Notes: generated by a model not told the origin, from the sequence alone. A stretch of DNA of 64,000 nt from an uncultured Prevotella sp. (GCA_937898715.1 CALEKA010000121.1:1-64000); one strand, 5' to 3'. Positions 16,584-26,256 are shown, numbered from the stretch's first letter. Numbers and translations: made by a program.

Positions 16584-19118
16584 TTATCGGATGAACACTT
16601 TCTGACCGTTGCCACGTACGTAGATGCCGCGAGTGGGGTAGATCACGCGGCGGCCGTTGAGGTCGTAGAGTGTATTGTCTTCAGTCTGTGAAGTGGTGGT
16701 GGTAGCAGCATCGATGCCAGTGGTCTCACCATTGAAGTTGAAGAGCAATACGGCAGCCTGCTGCGTGTTGGCGGGGATTCTTGAGCGAAGCAAGTAAGCC
16801 TTGTTGGCGGGCATGGTCTGTGTGGTCACCTTGTAGAATCCTGCGGTCTTCGTGTCGGCATCCGAGGCATCGAGAGCCTTGTAGCCGAGAGCGAAGTAGT
16901 CTTCGGTGATGCCTGTGCGCTTCACGGTGGCACCAGTGAGGATGTTGTCGGTGCTCTTCGTGCCATCGGCATCGTTGATAGTGAGCTGATAGGTGGTGCC
17001 AGCAGTACCGCTGACGATGATGGGTTCTTCAGCAGGCACGGCACCCGTAAGAGCTACCATCGTCATAGCGCGGCTCTCGCCTCCATCGGCCACTCCCGTC
17101 ACCTTGTAAGCCGTCAGTCCTTCGGGAAGCGTCACGCTGAAGGGCAAGCAGAGCGAAGCATAGCCCGCAGCAGAGATGGTGAGAGGATAGGTGGTGACTT
17201 GCTGAATCTTGATGGCGCAAGAGTTGTCGAAAGCATTGTTAGAGGTCATGCTATGGATGTTGAGACCGCTGCCCGCGTTGTACAGATAGTTGGCTTCGGT
17301 ATTGGTGGCAGTGATGTCTTTGAGAGCAAGGTCGGTAAAGGTGCCCGATGATGCATAATCTATAGCATATTGTCCTGCCCATTCTGGATGCTCATAGGTG
17401 GTTAATGCCACGTTAGCGCCTTCGCGTGAAGAGCCCCAATTGAATTTGGAGTTGGCATTTTGGATGTAGTAGCCCGTGCCATTTGTGTTGGCATTGAACT
17501 TCACCAATGTAGCAGCGCTATTGCTCAGTGTTGCATAGTCGGCATCGCTACTGGTCAGTGCGGTAAGGCTGCGCGAATCGTCGCTTGTGCTGACAGTTCC
17601 ATTTGCATTAGCGGTAGCGGGATTGTAGGGCAGCGCATTGTTGGTCTTAAACGTGATGCGGTAGTACTTACCTGCTTCGGGTTTTACGTAGAAATCGTCG
17701 GTAGTCTTTAGTTCATCATATTTTGTGAAGAAGGCTGCCATAGTGGTCTGCGCATTGAGCGTGGTGGTGGCAGAAGTGGAGAGTCGGCCTACGTAGTTGC
17801 CAGCTGAGAGCGCTGTGGCGCATGATTTGCAATCGTCAATCAAGTCGGCTACGCGAAAGATGGAGCCTTCGTCGTTGGTCTCTGTTAGATTGCCACTACG
17901 GCTATTCCAATATACCAGGATGCTATTCCCATGGTCGCCAATGGCGTGTCCACTATTATCTTCGGGCTGAATGCAGAATCCGCTAAATGCAGTAAATGCA
18001 GAAGGACTTTGTGTGATGAAGAATTTTTTGAATCCTGTGGTGACTGAGTTGGGATCGACCATAGTGACGGCTGTACCATTAATTTGGTTATTCGCAAGGT
18101 AGACTACTTTGCCTTCAGCACCTTTATTATAGATAGTAAAAGTGTTGTAGGTGTTAGCTTCTCTCACGAATGCCCATTGGCTTCTGTCGTCATTGTAGTA
18201 GTCGCGAATGGATGCAAGATTTGTGCGTGTTAAGGCATCTCTTGAGGTGATATTCGTGCCGTTATAGCGGAGGTAGCAGTTCTTCTTTGATGAGTTGTCA
18301 GCACGCGTGCGGATGTAGTTCCACTTCAAATCATCGGTGGATGTGGAGATTTGGAAGGGGAAGGCTACTGATGTATACGTTGCGCTCAGCGTTTGATCAT
18401 CACCGAAAGAGTTGATGGTAATTTGATTTGAGTTTAATGTGTAGTAGGGAACGACATCTTCTATGGTGAGCGGTTTTCCTTTGATCCATGTAAACGAGCC
18501 TAACGAATAGGTGAACGCATCAGAATTGTCAGCGTTGGAGCAGTTGACGGTGTACGACTTGGTAACGACCGCGGATTCGTCATTTACTTCGTAGAGTGCT
18601 ACTTCGATGGCCTTGGAATTGTCGGTGTTGGACGTTTGAGCTTTAGTGACTCCTAATTCATTAGCGCTCGTAAGGGTAAGATATGTTGCTGCAGTAGCGT
18701 TGTTATACGCATGTCCATGAAGGTAGTAATGATTTGTTGTACCTTCTACGGCCTCAAAATCGTAGGTTATATCGGTTTTTCCACCAGCAGAAGCAGTGGT
18801 GGTAAATCGACCATTTGCTCCAAGATACCATGATGGTAAATATTGGCTATTACTTACGGATTTAATATTGAATGCCCCATTTCCTAATGTGGCAGTTTCT
18901 AATGTAAACTTTTGAGCAGTGGTAAGGGTAGACAAGGCTTGAGCTCTTATGTATTTATCTGTCCCTGTGGTTAAGACCAAATTAGGAGCAGACATCGCCG
19001 TCCCAGCGTTCTTTACCACTTGGATGACATAAGTCTTTCCCGCCGTGGGAACATCTTGTGCCATACCCGTCCCCACCACCAGCAGGAGTAGGGACAAAAG
19101 CGTAAAAAGTCTCTTCAT
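16584..19118 (-). CDS. Large secreted protein with C-terminal sorting-like tail, function unknown
   Basis: The 844-residue protein has a signal peptide (MKRLFTLLSLLLLVVGTGMAQ). Its body is Thr/Ser/Asn-rich beta sequence. Residues about 25-200 and 320-420 contain YYLHGHAYN- and YLRYNG-like repeats that could be beta-trefoil lectin folds. Near residue 655 is an AGYASLCLPF module common in secreted Bacteroidetes proteins. It ends LYDLNGRRVIYPTRGIYVRG then NGQKVFIR, like the GH16 and GH123/GH33 proteins here, so all three probably share an export or anchoring route. I see no catalytic motif. A candidate -7 box TAAATTTG lies at 19201-19194. Confidence 0.8.
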   Translation of the reverse strand: MKRLFTLLSLLLLVVGTGMAQDVPTAGKTYVIQVVKNAGTAMSAPNLVLTTGTDKYIRAQALSTLTTAQKFTLETATLGNGAFNIKSVSNSQYLPSWYLGANGRFTTTASAGGKTDITYDFEAVEGTTNHYYLHGHAYNNATAATYLTLTSANELGVTKAQTSNTDNSKAIEVALYEVNDESAVVTKSYTVNCSNADNSDAFTYSLGSFTWIKGKPLTIEDVVPYYTLNSNQITINSFGDDQTLSATYTSVAFPFQISTSTDDLKWNYIRTRADNSSKKNCYLRYNGTNITSRDALTRTNLASIRDYYNDDRSQWAFVREANTYNTFTIYNKGAEGKVVYLANNQINGTAVTMVDPNSVTTGFKKFFITQSPSAFTAFSGFCIQPEDNSGHAIGDHGNSILVYWNSRSGNLTETNDEGSIFRVADLIDDCKSCATALSAGNYVGRLSTSATTTLNAQTTMAAFFTKYDELKTTDDFYVKPEAGKYYRITFKTNNALPYNPATANANGTVSTSDDSRSLTALTSSDADYATLSNSAATLVKFNANTNGTGYYIQNANSKFNWGSSREGANVALTTYEHPEWAGQYAIDYASSGTFTDLALKDITATNTEANYLYNAGSGLNIHSMTSNNAFDNSCAIKIQQVTTYPLTISAAGYASLCLPFSVTLPEGLTAYKVTGVADGGESRAMTMVALTGAVPAEEPIIVSGTAGTTYQLTINDADGTKSTDNILTGATVKRTGITEDYFALGYKALDASDADTKTAGFYKVTTQTMPANKAYLLRSRIPANTQQAAVLLFNFNGETTGIDAATTTTSQTEDNTLYDLNGRRVIYPTRGIYVRGNGQKVFIR

Positions 19119-19292
19119 AAGAAAGAATTGTTTATTGTTGTTGTTAATGTTAGATTCTTGTTAGGTTAAGCCTACAAAGTAGGAAATTTGCTGCAAATTT
19201 ATAAAACTAACTTTAATCCTATCGGGGGGGGTAATAAAAGATGTTAATAATGCGGTTTTTCTTATGAGAGGAGTGGAGAAGGGCGGGAAGCA

Positions 19293-19330
19293 CAAAAAAT
19301 CCTCCTCAGTCCGTTGGGATAGAGGAGGAT
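19293..19330 (-). terminator. Terminator of the TPR-protein gene
   Basis: On the minus strand ATCCTCCTC (19330-19322) pairs with GAGGAGGAT (19307-19299), followed by TTTTTTGTG. It lies 65 bases after the stop at 19395. Confidence 0.88.
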
Positions 19331-19394
19331 AGGGGAAGAGCGGCGTACATTTAAAGAAATGTAATTCCGCTCAAAAAAATGTATGAAAACGATC

Positions 19395-20990
19395 TTAGAG
19401 GCTCTTGAGGTGCTCGAAGGCAGCTTTTACAAAGTTGTCATCGGGGTTGATGCTCTTGGCAATGGTAGCATACTTCGTAGCTTCGGCCTTGTTGGGGGTC
19501 GGGATGCTTACGTAGTAGAAGAAGAGGTAGCGGCAAGCTTCGAAACGAGCGTTCTTGGCTTGGGGCTTGTCCTTGAGGGCTTCTTCCTGACTTGCTTCGA
19601 TAGCCTTGATGTAGTAATCGCGCACGGTGTCGAGGGGCTTTTGGTTGTCCGTATTGTTGAGACGAGCCAACTGCTGATAAGCGAGCACCTTGGGCAGATT
19701 GTTGGTGGTCTCCGTAGCAAGTACGGTCTTGAAGGCTTCGTTGGCAGCGTTGAAGTACTGTTGCTTCTTCTCAGGCGTGTTGTCCTTCTGCTGGTAAGCG
19801 GCGAGATACTTGGTACCGAGGAGGTAGCGGTCGGAGATGTCGGCCTTATCGCCGAGCAGGCCAAGGTATTTCTCAAAGGCGGCGATACCCTGCTCTGCTT
19901 GCTTATTGCGGATGTAGAGGTTGGAGATCTCGTAGTAGTAAGAACCGCGCTTGCTCTTGTTCTCCTCGATCTTCTTCTCATCGGTGATAGAGGGTGCCTT
20001 GTCTTCAAGATCCTTTACAGCGAGCTCGTAGTAGCCTATTGCGTCGGCGAGCTTGTTCTCTTCCTTGGCGAGCTTGGCAGCGAAGTCGTAGTCCATGTAG
20101 AAGTATACGGAGTCGGCAAACTGCTTGTTCTTGATATAAGCTGAGGCTGAGTCGGCTTGAGCGAGGGCGCCTTCGTAATCCATAGCAGTCTCCACCTTGT
20201 TGTACTTGGCGAAGAATTCCATACGAGGGATCAAGATGTCGTTGGGAGCGAGGGGCTTCAATACTTCGGCAATCTCGATCATCTTGTCGAGGTTGGTCTC
20301 GTCTTTGGCAGACATGGAGAAGAGTGCCTGGAGGTAGCTCTCGCATGAAGCAATGTCGATCTTGCCGGCTTCCTTGGGAGTGGCAGCGTAGTAAGCTGCG
20401 TAGCTCTTGATGGCTTCGGCATAGTTGTCGAGCTTATAGTAGATGTCGCCAAGCTCCTTGTCGGCATCGGTATAAGAGGGGTCGGCAGTCTTGATACGGT
20501 TGAGGTAGTCGATGGCTGCGTGAGGGTTGACGTTCTTATATACAAAGGCGTTGCGCTTGAGGGCTGCGATGTTGTTCTCATCGATAGCGAGCACTTCGTC
20601 AAAACGACCACCGGCTTCGCCCCAACGCTGTGCCTTCATGAATACTTCACCAGAGAACATGAGTCCGGGGATGTAGTCGGGAGCAAGGGCGTATACGTCC
20701 TTGGCGCACATGCTGGCAGCGGGGTAGTTGTCATGATCGAGGAAGTAGGTACCTACGGCCACGAGGTCTTCTTTGCTCTTCTTGATCTTCTTAGAGAGGT
20801 TCATGTACACCTTGTTGGCCTTGTCGGGGTCCTCCATGTTGAGTTGATCAACCTGTTCTGCCATTTGCTGATATTCAGGATTGAGAGGAGGGCAGTCGTA
20901 TGAACGAGTGGTAGTCTGAGCCTGTGCTCCGTTCATGCCCATGGCAAGCAGGGCTGACAACGCTACAGCGCGGAAAAAGTTCTTTTTCAT
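19395..20990 (-). CDS. Secreted tetratricopeptide-repeat protein
   Basis: The 531-residue product has a signal peptide (MKKNFFRAVALSALLAMG...AQAQ, about 1-25). Helical repeat pairs follow, with TPR-like spacing: WGEAGGRFDEVLAIDENN, YAEAIKSYAAYYAATPKEAG, ADAIGYYELAVKDLED and others. It probably acts as a periplasmic scaffold. The gene order exbB-exbD-exbD-tonB, PstS-like, TPR recurs in Bacteroidales, which suggests a link with TonB energy transfer or cell-envelope work. A candidate -7 box TATATTTG lies at 21151-21144, and a strong terminator follows the gene, so it can be a single transcription unit. Confidence 0.85.
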   Translation of the reverse strand: MKKNFFRAVALSALLAMGMNGAQAQTTTRSYDCPPLNPEYQQMAEQVDQLNMEDPDKANKVYMNLSKKIKKSKEDLVAVGTYFLDHDNYPAASMCAKDVYALAPDYIPGLMFSGEVFMKAQRWGEAGGRFDEVLAIDENNIAALKRNAFVYKNVNPHAAIDYLNRIKTADPSYTDADKELGDIYYKLDNYAEAIKSYAAYYAATPKEAGKIDIASCESYLQALFSMSAKDETNLDKMIEIAEVLKPLAPNDILIPRMEFFAKYNKVETAMDYEGALAQADSASAYIKNKQFADSVYFYMDYDFAAKLAKEENKLADAIGYYELAVKDLEDKAPSITDEKKIEENKSKRGSYYYEISNLYIRNKQAEQGIAAFEKYLGLLGDKADISDRYLLGTKYLAAYQQKDNTPEKKQQYFNAANEAFKTVLATETTNNLPKVLAYQQLARLNNTDNQKPLDTVRDYYIKAIEASQEEALKDKPQAKNARFEACRYLFFYYVSIPTPNKAEATKYATIAKSINPDDNFVKAAFEHLKSL

Positions 20991-21303
20991 ATCTGGTTCT
21001 TTTTTATTGTTCGTTACTATGGTTGTGCGATGTGTCGCGTGATAGGGTTAATGCCTCGCTTGGATTGAGATTGAGTGGCTAAGATGGATGCTGACTCCTA
21101 TGCCTTATGCAGATGTCTATCACGCTCCTTTGCAAAATCCTTGCAAATATAGTAATTATTCGAGATAATTGTATGCTTTATGCTCTATTTTATTGCAATG
21201 AGATGTTGTGGACAGGTGAAATGTTTCACTATGACTACATCAGTCGCGGATATCAAGCGATGGAGTAATAAGCCTTTTTAAAAGTTAGCCTTAACCTGTC
21301 CTG

Positions 21304-21450
21304 TATTAGTTCTAACTAAGTTTTATATTAGTTCTAACTAAGTTTGATATTAGTCTTAACTAAGTATTATATTAGTCTTAACTAAGTATTATATTAGTCT
21401 TAACTAAGTATTCTATTAGTTCTAACTAAGTTTGATATTAGTCTTAACCA
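21304..21450. repeat. 22-bp tandem array
   Basis: Six full units and a partial seventh of exactly 22 bp, consensus TATTAGTCTTAACTAAGTAT plus TA, each with the small palindrome TTAGT..ACTAA. The array runs straight into the REP-like hairpin at 21448. The rest of 20991-21810 is a low-complexity CTCAAGCTTTCAAGC-like stretch (about 21560-21690) and REP copies. I see no gene. Confidence 0.92.
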
Positions 21451-21480
21451 GTTCTGTGGGCGACGCGTCCCGCGTCGGCA
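21448..21480 (+). repeat. REP-like hairpin, copy 4
   Basis: CCAGTTCTGTGGGCGACGCG head, core GACGCG-TCC-CGCGTC. It is paired in inverse with the copy at 21716. Confidence 0.9.
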
Positions 21481-21511
21481 TCGCCATAATTCAAGCAGTG
21501 AACCTATAGGA

Positions 21512-21540
21512 AGTGGGGGCGAAGTGTCTCGCTTCGGCTT
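21512..21540 (+). repeat. REP-like hairpin, covariant variant
   Basis: GTGGGGGCGAAGTGTCTCGC then TTCGGC. The stem reads GAAGTG/CGCTTC instead of GACGCG/CGCGTC. A C-to-A change in one arm is matched by G-to-T in the other, and a second change leaves a G-T pair. Confidence 0.7.
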
Positions 21541-21715
21541 GACACGCAAGGCTCGATGCCGAAACGTGTCAAAGTTTCTCATACCACCATGCTTTCAAAG
21601 CATTTCCAAGTTTCTCAAGTTTCCATGCTTCTCAAAGCATTTTCAGACTCTCAAGCTTCCAAGCTTTCAAGCATCTCAAATCTTTTCTTCAATCCTCTTA
21701 CCACCCTCACAAGCA

Positions 21716-21750
21716 TGCCGACGCGGGACGCGTTGCTCACAGAACTGGGT
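21716..21750 (-). repeat. REP-like hairpin, copy 5
   Basis: TGCCGACGCG-GGA-CGCGTTGCTCACAGAACTGGG, inverse to copy 4. Confidence 0.88.
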
Positions 21751-21810
21751 AAGGACGAATTATAATTCCCTTACTTGAGCAACTCAAACTTATCTATATC
21801 CAGCCCCCAT

Positions 21811-22764
21811 CTATTTGATACTCACATCCTTCACCTGTACGGGAGAGGCGGGTAGCAGTTGCGAATTGTTGCAGATGATGGTCTGTCCTTTCTGGCCTTT
21901 CACGTAGAAATAGAAATTCTTCAGCTGTGACTGGCTACGTGGGTCGGTATGGATGATGTAGACAGAGCGCAGAAGAGGATAGTCTGCTGTGGCGATGTAG
22001 TACTGATAGGGACGTACGTACTTGGCAAACTCATCGTCGGTGCGGCTTACGCGCATCACGTTGTAGGGAAGTTTGGAGAAGTCGGCCATAGCGCTATCGC
22101 TCTGTTGCTTCAGCCAGTTGGCGCCTACAATGCCGATGATGTTGCGGTTGGATTTCACCATCTCGAGCACGGACTGATTGGTCTTTCCTTCAGAGGCGAA
22201 CACGTTGCCTTGCAGGTCGCGTCCGTTGCAGAGTGAGTCTTTCATATAGCGCACCGTGCTCGAACCTGAATTGTCGAATACGAGTTTAAGTTCTCCCGAC
22301 TGCGAGTGGTGCTTGAGTTGCTCCCAACGAGTGATTTTGCCCGTTACGATGCCTTTGATCTCATCGAGCGTGATGAGCGAATCGCTGTTTTCCTTATTTA
22401 CTACGAGGGCTATGGCATCAGAGGCTATGAGAGCCTGAGTAGCGTCGAGACGGTGAGAACGGATGATGTTGAGCTCGTTGTCGTTGAGCTTACGAGTGAC
22501 GATGATGCAGCGTACGCTGTCGTTGACGAGGAGGCGTATGGCTTGGTCTTCGCTCACATAGAGGGGCTTCATATTAGCTTCGGGGTAGGCCATGCCGTAG
22601 GTCTGCACGATGTTGTCCATAATGGGTTGGAAGGTTTCGTCGATGGCCACCTTTACATCGTCTTCCTGCATCCAGTTGGAGTTTCCCTTCTTATTGCTTT
22701 TACAAGCGGTGAGGGTGATGATGCAGCAGAGCATGAGAGAGAGATAATAGAATGTACGTTTCAT
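21811..22764 (-). CDS. PstS-like periplasmic substrate-binding lipoprotein
   Basis: The 317-residue product has a lipoprotein signal with lipobox LTAC (C21). Its PstS-type fold segments include VNKENSDSLITLDEIKGIVTGKITRWEQL and LVFDNSGSSTVRYMKDSLC; the NSGSS loop resembles the phosphate-binding TGSGT loop of PstS. No pstCAB genes adjoin. Proteins of this type beside exbB/tonB genes in Bacteroidetes are therefore often not part of a full phosphate ABC importer. It has its own strong promoter (22815-22846), and the tonB terminator lies upstream, so it is transcribed separately from tonB. Confidence 0.85.
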   Translation of the reverse strand: MKRTFYYLSLMLCCIITLTACKSNKKGNSNWMQEDDVKVAIDETFQPIMDNIVQTYGMAYPEANMKPLYVSEDQAIRLLVNDSVRCIIVTRKLNDNELNIIRSHRLDATQALIASDAIALVVNKENSDSLITLDEIKGIVTGKITRWEQLKHHSQSGELKLVFDNSGSSTVRYMKDSLCNGRDLQGNVFASEGKTNQSVLEMVKSNRNIIGIVGANWLKQQSDSAMADFSKLPYNVMRVSRTDDEFAKYVRPYQYYIATADYPLLRSVYIIHTDPRSQSQLKNFYFYVKGQKGQTIICNNSQLLPASPVQVKDVSIK

Positions 22765-22814
22765 TGCGTAGAGTTTTATGTTCGCAAGTATCTATGCTAT
22801 GCGATATTTGCGTG

Positions 22815-22846
22815 CAAAGGTATGCAAGCCGCTGAAATATGCCAAA
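22815..22846 (-). promoter_or_regulatory. Bacteroidales promoter of the PstS-like gene
   Basis: On the minus strand TTTG (22846-22843), 20 bases, then TACCTTTG (22822-22815). This fits the sigma-ABfr consensus. Expected transcription start is near 22808, giving a leader of about 44 bases. Confidence 0.8.
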
Positions 22847-22902
22847 TAAAAAGCATTGAAATATGATTAACGGAGAAAATATTGTTTATGGAGAAACAAA
22901 AA

Positions 22903-22934
22903 GCGAGCAACAATTCAGAAGAATTATTGCTCGC
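22903..22934 (-). terminator. Terminator of the exbB-exbD-exbD-tonB unit
   Basis: GCGAGCAA-C-AATTC and GAATT-A-TTGCTCGC form a 13-bp stem with one mismatch. On the minus strand TTTTTGTTTCTC follows. It lies 54 bases after the tonB stop. Confidence 0.88.
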
Positions 22935-22987
22935 AAATTATGAGAGATATGGTGCACTGTCGCTTGTGCGGCTATGTGCATGCGATC

Positions 22988-23848
22988 TTACTGTATACGG
23001 AAGCGGATAGGCAGACGGAACCATACAGGTACCGGGTGGCCTTGCTGCTTAGCGGGAACGAAGCGGTGGAGCTTACGTACCACGGCTGCTGCGGCTTGGT
23101 CGCACTCCTTAGAGAGTGACTTTTCTACCTTAACAGCGCTTACCGAACCATCTACGTCGACCTTGAAACGGAGCACTACAGTACCCTGCAGCTCTTGTTC
23201 TTGGGCGATAGCCGGGTAAACGAGGTTCTTGCTTACGAATGCAAGCAAAGCAGACTCGCCACCAGGATAGGTAGCCGGTACTTCTACGATAGCATTATCT
23301 ACGACTTCGGGTTCCTTAGGTGGAACGGTAGTACCGCCAGCCTGCTGGTTTTCCTTCAAGTCGTCGATGTTGATACCCTTGTTGGGGTCGCCACCGTTGT
23401 CATAGTCCTGAGAAGAAATAGCGAACTTGTTCTTGGTCACTTCATCCTGAGTCTTGAGTTCCTTAGAATGATCTACCTTGTCATCGTCTACGATCTTAGG
23501 CACGGTGAACTGGATAGATGACTTTACAGCCACCTTTTCCATCGGCTTCTCGTATTCGAGTTCGGGCTCTTTCTTCTTCTCTTCCTTCTTGGGTTCTTCT
23601 TTCTTGAGTTCTTGGAGTTCGGTTACTTCTTCAGTAGCCATATCCTTGTTCTTTGCCAATGCTGCTTCTACAGCCGATTTGGCAATGAGTGCTGCAGCTA
23701 TAGCTGCAAGGATAATTACGACGATGATAATTGCACGGAGCTGGAACTTACCTTTATTGGCGCGGTTACGATAAGCTCCGTACTCTTTGTTACGTCCTTC
23801 GAAGACCAGATCACACCATTGCTTGGATGCTAAATCTATTTTAGACAT
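22988..23848 (-). CDS. tonB: TonB energy-transducing protein
   Basis: The 286-residue protein carries inner-membrane energy to outer-membrane receptors. A cytosolic N-terminus is followed by a membrane helix at about 36-62, then a Lys/Glu/Pro-rich spacer (KKEEPKKEEKKKEPELEYEK). The TonB C-terminal domain is at about 195-286 (YPGGESALLAFVSKNLVYP, GTVVLRFKVDVDGSV, PVPVWFRLPIRF). Its start is 25 bases behind exbD, and it is the last gene of a four-gene unit closed by a terminator. Confidence 0.95.
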   Translation of the reverse strand: MSKIDLASKQWCDLVFEGRNKEYGAYRNRANKGKFQLRAIIIVVIILAAIAAALIAKSAVEAALAKNKDMATEEVTELQELKKEEPKKEEKKKEPELEYEKPMEKVAVKSSIQFTVPKIVDDDKVDHSKELKTQDEVTKNKFAISSQDYDNGGDPNKGINIDDLKENQQAGGTTVPPKEPEVVDNAIVEVPATYPGGESALLAFVSKNLVYPAIAQEQELQGTVVLRFKVDVDGSVSAVKVEKSLSKECDQAAAAVVRKLHRFVPAKQQGHPVPVWFRLPIRFRIQ

Positions 23849-23873
23849 ACTATTAATACTTCACTTATTGTTA

Positions 23874-24518
23874 TTACTGCGCAGTGCCGTTCTTCAGAGC
23901 GTCAATCTTTGCTCTGTCGCCTTCTGCAAATTTATCAATCACGTAGCGTCCGACGCTGCAGATCTGCATTTCGTCAAGAACTTGGATCAAGTTGTCGTAG
24001 GTAGCCTTATCAGAAGCCTTGATGATTACACTCGGAGTGTACTCAGCATTCTTGATCTTATTGAGCTCCTCTTTGTACTGAGCCTTTTGTTTTTGTTCTT
24101 GCTGAACGTTAGATGTCTGCATGCGGGCGTACTTAGCTTTCAGAGCCTCTACAGCCTTCACAGCTTGCGGGTTGCTTTCGAGAAGCATCTTGCGAATGCC
24201 GTTCTTGCCGTATGTGGTCTGGAAGAGCTTACCCTCGTTGGGAATGTCGGTACCGCCTGTGGGTTTACCCTTGAAGTAGTAGAGCGTATTGTTCTCATCG
24301 ATGAGGATGGTGATAGCCTTAGATGCTGCTACCTGACTCTGATTTTCTTCTTTGATGTCTTCCTTATCCGAAGGCATGGAGATTTCCATGGTCTGCGGCT
24401 TGAGGAGAGTGGTACAAAGCATGAAGAAAGTCACGAGCAACATGATCATATCTACCATCGGCGTGAAGTCCACGCGCGAGTTCATCTTCTTTTGTTTACT
24501 TCCTCCTAATTTTGCCAT
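23874..24518 (-). CDS. ExbD/TolR family biopolymer transport protein, second copy
   Basis: The 214-residue product has the ExbD pattern. A basic cytosolic N-terminus (SKQKKMNSRVDFTPMVDMIML) includes the conserved Asp in TPMVDM within the single helix at about 21-40. A periplasmic domain follows with SDKATYDNLIQVLDEMQICS. It is longer than E. coli ExbD because of an inserted Gln/Lys-rich stretch at about 120-150. The upstream exbD stops 13 bases before its start. Two different ExbD proteins beside one ExbB are usual in Bacteroidetes. Confidence 0.93.
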   Translation of the reverse strand: MAKLGGSKQKKMNSRVDFTPMVDMIMLLVTFFMLCTTLLKPQTMEISMPSDKEDIKEENQSQVAASKAITILIDENNTLYYFKGKPTGGTDIPNEGKLFQTTYGKNGIRKMLLESNPQAVKAVEALKAKYARMQTSNVQQEQKQKAQYKEELNKIKNAEYTPSVIIKASDKATYDNLIQVLDEMQICSVGRYVIDKFAEGDRAKIDALKNGTAQ

Positions 24519-24531
24519 AATGTTCCAAATT

Positions 24532-25143
24532 TTAGTTTTCTACGCCTTTGAGTGAGGTAATCAGGTTGTAGCGATTTTCCTCAACTTCGCGCAGAGAATC
24601 CATAACTCTTTTAATTACAGCGTAGGAAGTAGACTTATCAGCCTTAATTGCAATACGCATATTTTCGCCACACGCTTCACGTGCTGTGCTTACCCAGGTC
24701 TTCAGCTCATTGTTTACGCTGTCGCAAGGAATACCTGCTTGCTGGCTCTTGGTGAGGTACTCATTCTTTGCATCTCCTTTTGCCAACCAAGCACTAATGG
24801 TGTTGAGCGGAGTACCGAATGTAGGAGCCTGTGCAAATTCCTTCACTTCCTGAGGTGAGAGGCTCAACTTGCCAGCCTCGTTCATCGCATCGGCGAGCTT
24901 GGTGAGGCCTTCAGGAGAGTCCATTGTCATGAACACCTTACCATTCTTCTCAACAAAGATGGTGAGCAAGTTGGTAGAAGGAATCTTGATTTCAGAAACT
25001 GAACCAGGTGTTACCACCTTGATGGGTTCTTCCTTAACGAAAGTTGCAGTCAACATAAAGAAGGTAAGCAGCAGGACCATGACATCGCTCATAGGCGTCA
25101 TGTCTATGAACGTATCTTGTTTTTTGATTTTAAAACGTCCCAT
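24532..25143 (-). CDS. ExbD/TolR family biopolymer transport protein, first copy
   Basis: The 203-residue product begins GRFKIKKQDTFIDMTPMSDV, with the conserved TPMSDV aspartate in the helix at about 15-38. A periplasmic domain follows, ending with ADKSTSYAVIKRVMDSLREV. It differs from the second copy outside the helix, so the pair may act as a heteromer in the proton channel. The upstream exbB stops 23 bases before its start. Confidence 0.93.
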   Translation of the reverse strand: MGRFKIKKQDTFIDMTPMSDVMVLLLTFFMLTATFVKEEPIKVVTPGSVSEIKIPSTNLLTIFVEKNGKVFMTMDSPEGLTKLADAMNEAGKLSLSPQEVKEFAQAPTFGTPLNTISAWLAKGDAKNEYLTKSQQAGIPCDSVNNELKTWVSTAREACGENMRIAIKADKSTSYAVIKRVMDSLREVEENRYNLITSLKGVEN

Positions 25144-25166
25144 GTCTTAAATACCTTTTTATGCTA

Positions 25167-26033
25167 TTAGTGAGTTGCTGAGAATGTTTCTACGATAGTG
25201 AAACCAACTTCGTCGAGGCTGAAAGTCAAGCGGTCGATCTTGTTAGTGTAGTAGTTGTAAGTAATAACGGCGAGCGCACCAGTTGCGATACCAGAGGCAG
25301 TATTTACAAGTGCCTCAGAGATACCTACTGAAAGGGCTGAAGAGTCAGCACCGCCTTCGCCTGCACCCATTGCAGAGAATGACTTAATCATACCGAGCAC
25401 AGTACCGAACAGACCCATCAAAGTACCGAGGGTTACGATAGTACCGATGATAGGAAGGTTTTCCTGCATCATAGGCATCTCAAGAGCTGTAGCTTCTTCG
25501 AGTTCCTTCTGGATTGAGAGCACCTTCTGTTCCTTAGTAAGAACGGTGTTTTCTTCCATTTCCTTGTACTTGCGGAGAGTAGCACCAACTACGTTGGCTA
25601 CAGAACCACGCTGCTTGTCGCAGAGCTGCTGAGCCTTAACGAGGTCGTTCTGCTTGAGAGCTACCTTGATGTCGGCAACGAACTTAGTCAAGCTTGTGCG
25701 GCCGTAAGCATTGCGGATAGCGAAGAAACGTTCGATAGCGAGAGCTACTACGGTTACGAACAAGGTCCAGATGATAGGCACAACGAAACCACCTTTGTAT
25801 ACAGTACCGAGGATACCTGCAGGCTCGTAAGTGTTGTCTGAAAGGAATGAGAACATTGCTGTATCACCTTCAGTACCCTTGAAGTTGCTCAGGTTACCTG
25901 CACCGAAGAGGTAGAGTGCCAAAGCGATGAAGAAACATACGATGATCACGGCGAAACCTGACTTGATGCCGGTAAAGCCCTTTGATTGTTTTTTGGGTGC
26001 ACCCTTAGGTGCGCTAGCATTTGTAGTTGCCAT
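25167..26033 (-). CDS. exbB: MotA/TolQ/ExbB proton channel protein
   Basis: The 288-residue inner-membrane protein has helices at about 27-46, 82-102, 193-217 and 240-262. The ExbB signature runs NLPIIGTIVTLGTLMGLFGT followed by VLGMIKSF, then SEALVNTASGIATGALAV. It forms the proton channel with the ExbD proteins and drives TonB. It is the first gene of the unit. On the minus strand a candidate -7 box TATCTTTG lies at 26139-26132, giving a leader of about 90 bases. Confidence 0.95.
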   Translation of the reverse strand: MATTNASAPKGAPKKQSKGFTGIKSGFAVIIVCFFIALALYLFGAGNLSNFKGTEGDTAMFSFLSDNTYEPAGILGTVYKGGFVVPIIWTLFVTVVALAIERFFAIRNAYGRTSLTKFVADIKVALKQNDLVKAQQLCDKQRGSVANVVGATLRKYKEMEENTVLTKEQKVLSIQKELEEATALEMPMMQENLPIIGTIVTLGTLMGLFGTVLGMIKSFSAMGAGEGGADSSALSVGISEALVNTASGIATGALAVITYNYYTNKIDRLTFSLDEVGFTIVETFSATH

Positions 26034-26256
26034 TGCTGTAAAGATTAAATGTTTGTAGAATTTTTAGTTGAATTGATTTCAGTTGATTGGTTTTGCCACA
26101 TGCGTTTGGCATACGGCACGATATTTCGAGGCAAAGATAATACTTAAAAATGCAATGACCGACTTTTTATTTCCTTTTTTTTTAGAAAATCGTCTATTGG
26201 TGGGTGCTCTCCTTTTCTGTGTTAGGAAGATAAAAGTGGCTTTCTTATTGAATTTC

